DNA from: Murimonas intestini
GTDB taxonomy: Bacteria > Bacillota > Clostridia > Lachnospirales > Lachnospiraceae
Assembly: GCA_003148945.1 (NCBI GenBank)
Contig: QGGY01000008.1
Location: forward strand, 62,001 to 126,000
Direction: 5' to 3'
Length of the DNA: 64,000 nt
Positions 60,211 through 64,000 of the stretch are shown in pieces. The notes under the pieces were generated by a model that saw only the letters and a program-made list of their open reading frames with translations, ran no database searches and had not been told where the DNA came from. Numbering within the stretch: position 1 is the stretch's first letter; each line of letters opens with the position of its first letter. Position numbers and translations under genes: made by a program.

Positions 60211-60311
60211 ACTTTTCCTGTTTTCCTCATATACTTCCCAATTTTTGAAAATTGTATTCCCGCGGAAAAAATTGTTTTGTTATTGACTATTTCTCAAAAA
60301 TGTTGTACCTT

Positions 60312-60340
60312 AAATGTAAGTACTTACATTTTGTTATAAC
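60312..60340. promoter_or_regulatory. Perfect palindromic operator and -10 box between dctP and uxaA
   Basis: The 20 bp perfect palindrome at 60312-60331 has half site AAATGTAAGT; its core TGTAAGTACTTACA resembles GntR-family sites. On the plus strand TGT plus TATAAC (60332-60340) follows as an extended -10 box for uxaA. The palindrome would overlap the -35 region. No GntR gene is in the window. Confidence 0.75.
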
Positions 60341-60373
60341 TAAATAGATACAGATAAAGAAAGGACACTGCTC

Positions 60374-61855
60374 ATGAAAAATTATATTAAGATCCACCCC
60401 CAGGATAATGTTGCTGTTGCACTCTGTCCGCTGACAGCTGCTTCTGACATCAGTCTGGAGGAACAGCAGATTCATCTCTTAGAAGATATCCCCCAGGGAC
60501 ACAAGTTTGCTCTCACCGACATACCTGCAGGTTCCCGTATTTTTAAATATGGCAGTCCGATCGGCGTAGCCAGGGAGGATATCAAATGCGGCAGCTGGAT
60601 CCACACGCATAACTTAAAGACAGGCCTGGGCGACCTTCTGACTTACACATATGAGAAGCAGGCTGCCGTGCTTCCGCCTACGGAGGAACGCTTTTTTGAT
60701 GGGTTCAGGCGCGCTGACGGGAAAGTCGGGGTGCGCAATGAGATATGGATCATCCCTACTGTGGGCTGTGTAAATAATGTGGCAACTGCTGTTGAGAGAA
60801 AAGCCCAGGGACTGAAAAAAGGATCTGTTGATGAGATCGCCGCCTTCCCCCATCCATATGGATGTTCACAGATGGGAGATGACCAGGAACATACGCGCCA
60901 GATTCTGGCTGATCTTATCAACCATCCCAATGCCGGCGGCGTTCTTGTTTTAGGCCTTGGATGTGAAAACAGCAATATTGATGAACTGAAAAAATATATT
61001 GGGAATTACGATGAGAACAGGGTCAAATTCCTGGTTGCACAGGAATCTGAGGATGAGATAGCTGACTCCCTGGCATTGATAGAAGAGCTGGTTGATTATG
61101 CCGGGAGCGCCAGGCGTGAGCCTGTCAGCTGCAGTGAATTGATAATCGGCATGAAATGCGGCGGCTCCGACGGTCTCTCAGGTATAACAGCCAACCCTGC
61201 AGTAGGCGCATTTTCAGACCTCCTTATATCAAAGGGCGGAACGACTATCCTCACTGAAGTTCCTGAAATGTTTGGCGCAGAGACTCTCTTAATGAACCGC
61301 TGCGAGTCTGAAGAGCTGTTTGACAAGACAGTGGACCTGATCAATGACTTTAAAAATTACTTTATCAGCCACGACCAGACGATTTATGAAAATCCTTCTC
61401 CCGGCAATAAAAAGGGCGGTATCTCTACCCTGGAGGATAAATCCATGGGATGTACCCAGAAATCAGGCAGCGCTCCAGTCCGCGGCGTGCTGGCATACGG
61501 TGAACCTGTAAAGACAAAAGGCCTTAACCTTTTGAGCGCACCCGGAAATGACCTGGTGGCCTCTACTGCCCTGGCAGCTTCCGGAGCACATATCGTTTTG
61601 TTTACCACAGGCCGTGGGACTCCCTTTGCATCTCCTGTGCCTACAGTAAAGATTTCAACGAATACAGCCTTATACAATAAGAAAAATAACTGGATCGACT
61701 TTAACTGCGGCACCCTTGTGGAAGATTCAGACCTGACAAAGCTGCGTGACGAGTTCTTTGATTATATTATTAGAGTAGCTTCAGGAGAAAAAGTAAAATC
61801 CGAGGAAGCCGGATTCCATGATATGGCTATATTCAAACAGGGAGTGACTCTCTGA
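60374..61855 (+). CDS. uxaA: Altronate dehydratase / UxaA family
   Basis: The 493-residue protein has an N-terminal SAF-like domain (residues 1-90: IKIHPQDNVAVAL, GHKFALTDIPAGSRIFKYG) and a large catalytic domain with FRRADGKVGVRNEIWIIPTVGCVNNVA, FPHPYGCSQMGDDQEHTRQ, LGLGCENSN, ELIIGMKCGGSDGLSGITANPAVG and GNKKGGISTLEDKSMGCTQKSG. This matches UxaA, which dehydrates altronate to KDG. Galactarate and other sugar-acid dehydratases share the fold. AAAGGA precedes the ATG. It shares its control region with the TRAP operon, so the two are probably induced together. Confidence 0.93.
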   Translation: MKNYIKIHPQDNVAVALCPLTAASDISLEEQQIHLLEDIPQGHKFALTDIPAGSRIFKYGSPIGVAREDIKCGSWIHTHNLKTGLGDLLTYTYEKQAAVLPPTEERFFDGFRRADGKVGVRNEIWIIPTVGCVNNVATAVERKAQGLKKGSVDEIAAFPHPYGCSQMGDDQEHTRQILADLINHPNAGGVLVLGLGCENSNIDELKKYIGNYDENRVKFLVAQESEDEIADSLALIEELVDYAGSARREPVSCSELIIGMKCGGSDGLSGITANPAVGAFSDLLISKGGTTILTEVPEMFGAETLLMNRCESEELFDKTVDLINDFKNYFISHDQTIYENPSPGNKKGGISTLEDKSMGCTQKSGSAPVRGVLAYGEPVKTKGLNLLSAPGNDLVASTALAASGAHIVLFTTGRGTPFASPVPTVKISTNTALYNKKNNWIDFNCGTLVEDSDLTKLRDEFFDYIIRVASGEKVKSEEAGFHDMAIFKQGVTL

Positions 61856-61913
61856 TCAGAGCAAAAGTGCACTTTACGTTACCTCATATAAAGTCAAAGA
61901 TAACTATTCAGCA

Positions 61914-62003
61914 GGTCTGTGCATTTACTGCACAGACCGTAAGAAAATGATTCAAGCGTGCAAAAATCCCATCGCCGGAGGCGATTTTAAATGGATTTTT
62001 GCA
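61914..62003. other. Two hairpins after uxaA
   Basis: A perfect 10 bp stem GGTCTGTGCA/TGCACAGACC (61914-61923 and 61929-61938) is followed by a second palindrome with arms TGCAAAAATCC/GGATTTTTGCA (61959-61969 and 61993-62003) and inner ATCGCC/GGCGAT. Neither has a T-run. They may end the uxaA transcript or the convergent transcript of the gene at 62088. Confidence 0.55.
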
Positions 62004-62087
62004 TGTAACTGTGAAGGTACTGAACAGTTGCATGTTCCGAGTTATATAAATCCGGGCATGCTCTTTTATTTCTGCGAGGTTTTTGAC

Positions 62088-62471
62088 TTACAATTTGTTC
62101 TGTTCCAGTTTATCCATCTTTTCTTTTGTTGCCAAAAAAATCTCTGCCTCTGTCTCTTTGTCTTCCAGGATATCCTCTGGCAGCATGCACAAAGCTGCCG
62201 CCCGGCTCTTGCCGTCTCTGATCTCACACTGGCTGAAACTGAAGACCCTGTCATCCCCGTCTTCTGATATATCCGTGTCCGGCTCAAGCCTGACAGTCAC
62301 TTTAAAATTTATAATGCCGTTTTCCATGTATTTCTTATAGATCCTGGCCTTTTGAAGAACCTCGTCCTCAAACGGATAATCCCTTAGAAGCCGGGCCAGT
62401 TCCAGCAGATCAACATAACCTCTAAAATGCGTTTCACTCTTCTGTATTGCCTCAATCAGTTTTATTTCCAT
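62088..62471 (-). CDS. Hypothetical protein following GH3 gene
   Basis: The 127-residue soluble protein (MEIKLIEAIQKSETHFRGYVDLLELARLLRDYPF) has AAGGGGGAT ahead of the ATG. It has a helical N terminus, a strand-rich middle (GIINFKVTVRLEPDTDISEDGDDRV) and a charged helical C terminus. I recognise no family. It lies 87 bp after the GH3 stop codon on the same strand and is probably co-transcribed. Confidence 0.7.
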   Translation of the reverse strand: MEIKLIEAIQKSETHFRGYVDLLELARLLRDYPFEDEVLQKARIYKKYMENGIINFKVTVRLEPDTDISEDGDDRVFSFSQCEIRDGKSRAAALCMLPEDILEDKETEAEIFLATKEKMDKLEQNKL

Positions 62472-62528
62472 ATGATCCCCCTTTTAATATCCCCGTCTGT
62501 TTGCTGCGGGGCTTTAGCTGCAGCCGCA

Positions 62529-62560
62529 GATGTCTGCCCGCTGGTTTTCGGACAGACATC
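62529..62560 (-). other. Hairpin at the GH3 stop codon
   Basis: Arms GATGTCTG and CAGACATC (62529-62536 and 62553-62560) form a hairpin overlapping the GH3 stop codon. No T-run follows, so it is probably a stability or attenuation element before the small downstream gene. Confidence 0.45.
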
Positions 62561-64000
62561 AGTAACTCATGCCAAATCCGTAGTCATATGTATTCCCTTC
62601 TGAATCTTTATAAGGAACCATATCAAGCGGCAGGTCCTCGCACTGCTCTTCAACTGTTTCCATGTCCCTTGGAATCTGGACCGGCAGCCTTCCCGTCGGG
62701 CTATATTCACCAAACAGAATATCCAGGACTGCACTTTTTGACACTCCGAATTCAACAAGGATGGCGTCTGTCTGTTTTTCAAATTCATGCATAACCATGG
62801 GATTGCTGAGTGCAGCGCACACAATTACAGGCTTATCTCCCATGGCCTTTCTGCATTCCAGAATATTATCCAGATCCGCCTCATTATATGATGTGTTAGT
62901 CTTTCCCCGATAGCTTCTGTTTTCAAACTTCTCTCTCGGGTCCCCTCCGGCTATGCTGACGGCCCGGGCATTTACCGCCGTGTAGGGGCGGTACTGCAGC
63001 GTAATCGGCAGATATCCATTGCCTCCTGCTGCCGCGTCCTCTTCGGAATACGGATTGCACTGCGGACTCTCAATAAATACGACCGCCGCGTCCGCTTCAC
63101 CGGGATCTGACACCCTCACTGCATACTTTGAAATAACATCAGCGGCAGCCGGGTCTTCTGTATGCTCTGGTATATCCTGCCTGAAGAATCCTTTTGACGC
63201 CTTTATCCTCCTCTCTGGAATATATACCTTTATCCCCCTGGCAAGCGGCAGACAGTCTTTATTTTTCAGCAGCACTACTGACTTTAGCTGCGCCTGGTAG
63301 CCCTTCCTGACAAATTCCCTGCAGCCCACGATCCGGGCAGATTTCTCCGGTTCCAGATATGGATCCTCGAAGAGGCCGCACTGGAAAATATTTTTCAGAA
63401 GCCTTGCAGCAGATAATTCCATTCTCTGACGCATAGCTTCTTCGCCGTATTTTTCACAGCCCAATTTGCAGGCCTGTATCACCGGCTCCATTCTGCTGTT
63501 CCCTCCGAACTGGTCCACTCCATTCATAATGGCACACAGACACCTCTCGGCCTCCGTCACATCCTCCATACCATAACACCTGCTTCCAAAGGAATCAATC
63601 CTGGCATCAGGATCCTGAGTGATGCCCCAGTCTGTGCATACCACTCCCTGGTAACCGTATTTTTCCCTGAGCAGATCCCTGATCATATATTCGCTGTAAG
63701 AATTCCCCACATTTTTGCCGTTCTTTTTATCTTCACCCCAGGATACTGTGTAATAGGGCATAACTGAAGCGGCATATTTCGTAGGCCCGTCCAGGCAGAA
63801 GGCAGCCTCCGTAAATGGCTTCTGGTGCATCTCAAAATTTCCGCCCGGATAAACAGCATACCGGCCAAACGCATAATGGGCATCCCGCCCGCCTTCTCCT
63901 GTTCCCCCGCCGGGCCAGTGCTTTACCATCGTATTGACACTCTCTGCGCCCCAGCCGTCAGGCGCTCCCGGCGTTGTCTGCATACCGTCACAGTAAGCCT
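62559..64000 (-). CDS. GH3 family glycosidase (5' end beyond window)
   Basis: The frame is open to the window edge, reading AYCDGMQTTPGAPDGWG across position 63983, so the first methionine visible is not the start. The catalytic nucleophile Asp is in GVVCTDWGITQDP; upstream is the GH3 sugar-binding region KHWPGGGTGEGGRDAH, later a C-terminal domain (LLKNKDCLPLARG, VIVCAALSNPMVMHEFE, YSPTGRLPVQIPRDME, DYGFGMSY). About 480 residues are visible. Members are beta-glucosidases, beta-xylosidases or N-acetylglucosaminidases; specificity is not decidable here. The visible part lacks a PA14 insertion. Confidence 0.93.
   Translation of the reverse strand, partial: AYCDGMQTTPGAPDGWGAESVNTMVKHWPGGGTGEGGRDAHYAFGRYAVYPGGNFEMHQKPFTEAAFCLDGPTKYAASVMPYYTVSWGEDKKNGKNVGNSYSEYMIRDLLREKYGYQGVVCTDWGITQDPDARIDSFGSRCYGMEDVTEAERCLCAIMNGVDQFGGNSRMEPVIQACKLGCEKYGEEAMRQRMELSAARLLKNIFQCGLFEDPYLEPEKSARIVGCREFVRKGYQAQLKSVVLLKNKDCLPLARGIKVYIPERRIKASKGFFRQDIPEHTEDPAAADVISKYAVRVSDPGEADAAVVFIESPQCNPYSEEDAAAGGNGYLPITLQYRPYTAVNARAVSIAGGDPREKFENRSYRGKTNTSYNEADLDNILECRKAMGDKPVIVCAALSNPMVMHEFEKQTDAILVEFGVSKSAVLDILFGEYSPTGRLPVQIPRDMETVEEQCEDLPLDMVPYKDSEGNTYDYGFGMSY

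Overview
The window reads as chromosomal DNA of an anaerobic, low-to-mid-GC Firmicute of the Lachnospiraceae (Clostridium cluster XIVa) type. The main signs are the tig-clpP-clpX-lon-engB order, a T-box-controlled valS, a YesM-type sensor next to a sugar ABC transporter with no ATPase of its own, a rubrerythrin-type protein, a minimal SUF pair, TRAP and uronate genes, and strong AGGAGG ribosome binding sites. This assignment is inference from gene content; no marker RNA is present. I see no prophage, insertion sequence, CRISPR array, rRNA or obviously broken gene. Both window edges cut a gene: a response regulator on the left and a GH3 glycosidase on the right.

Region by region. 1-5.6 kb: sensor kinase, sugar-binding protein, two ABC permeases and a response regulator, all on the minus strand. 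5.8-9.7 kb: an N,N'-diacetylchitobiose phosphorylase of family GH94 and a phosphohexomutase, a likely phosphorolytic chitobiose/N-glycan-core route. 9.8-15 kb: an RND exporter with a very large extracytoplasmic insertion, its TetR regulator and a TetR-type operator. 15-21.4 kb: the protein-quality cluster engB, lon, clpX, clpP, tig. 21.5-24.5 kb: a DJ-1 family protein, a ~340 bp multi-armed inverted-repeat element with no gene, a CYTH enzyme and two small XRE regulators. 24.5-27 kb: a minimal SUF pair and a lipoprotein. 27.2-31 kb: tRNA-Arg(ACG), an orphan VanS-like kinase, and a phasin-like plus UbiB-like gene pair. 31-37.5 kb: valS with a complete T-box leader and promoter, a PAS-GGDEF-HD-GYP protein, a serine hydrolase. 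37.6-43 kb: a divergent sirtuin, a MATE exporter, a membrane protein, and a yybP-ykoY (manganese) riboswitch with terminator ahead of hflK-hflC. 43-49 kb: FliB-like methylase, nucleotidyltransferase, a metallophosphoesterase-rubrerythrin-rubredoxin fusion, a cytidylate-kinase-like protein, a DUF362 protein and an HD protein. 49-54 kb: an asymmetric heterodimeric ABC exporter divergent from a LysR regulator. 54-62 kb: an unsaturated-uronate/hexuronate locus (RpiB-like isomerase, KduD, KduI, AraC regulator, TRAP transporter, UxaA) with two clear palindromic operators. 62-64 kb: a small unknown protein and the GH3 enzyme.

Functionally the window combines housekeeping proteolysis and translation genes with glycan-scavenging modules: chitobiose phosphorolysis, uronate breakdown and a beta-glycosidase. 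The least explained items are the structured inverted-repeat element near 22.2-22.55 kb, a 27 bp palindrome present three times (28.7, 34.1 and 44.1 kb), the manganese riboswitch placed before SPFH-family genes instead of a metal transporter, the phosphoesterase-rubrerythrin fusion, and the oversized RND exporter.
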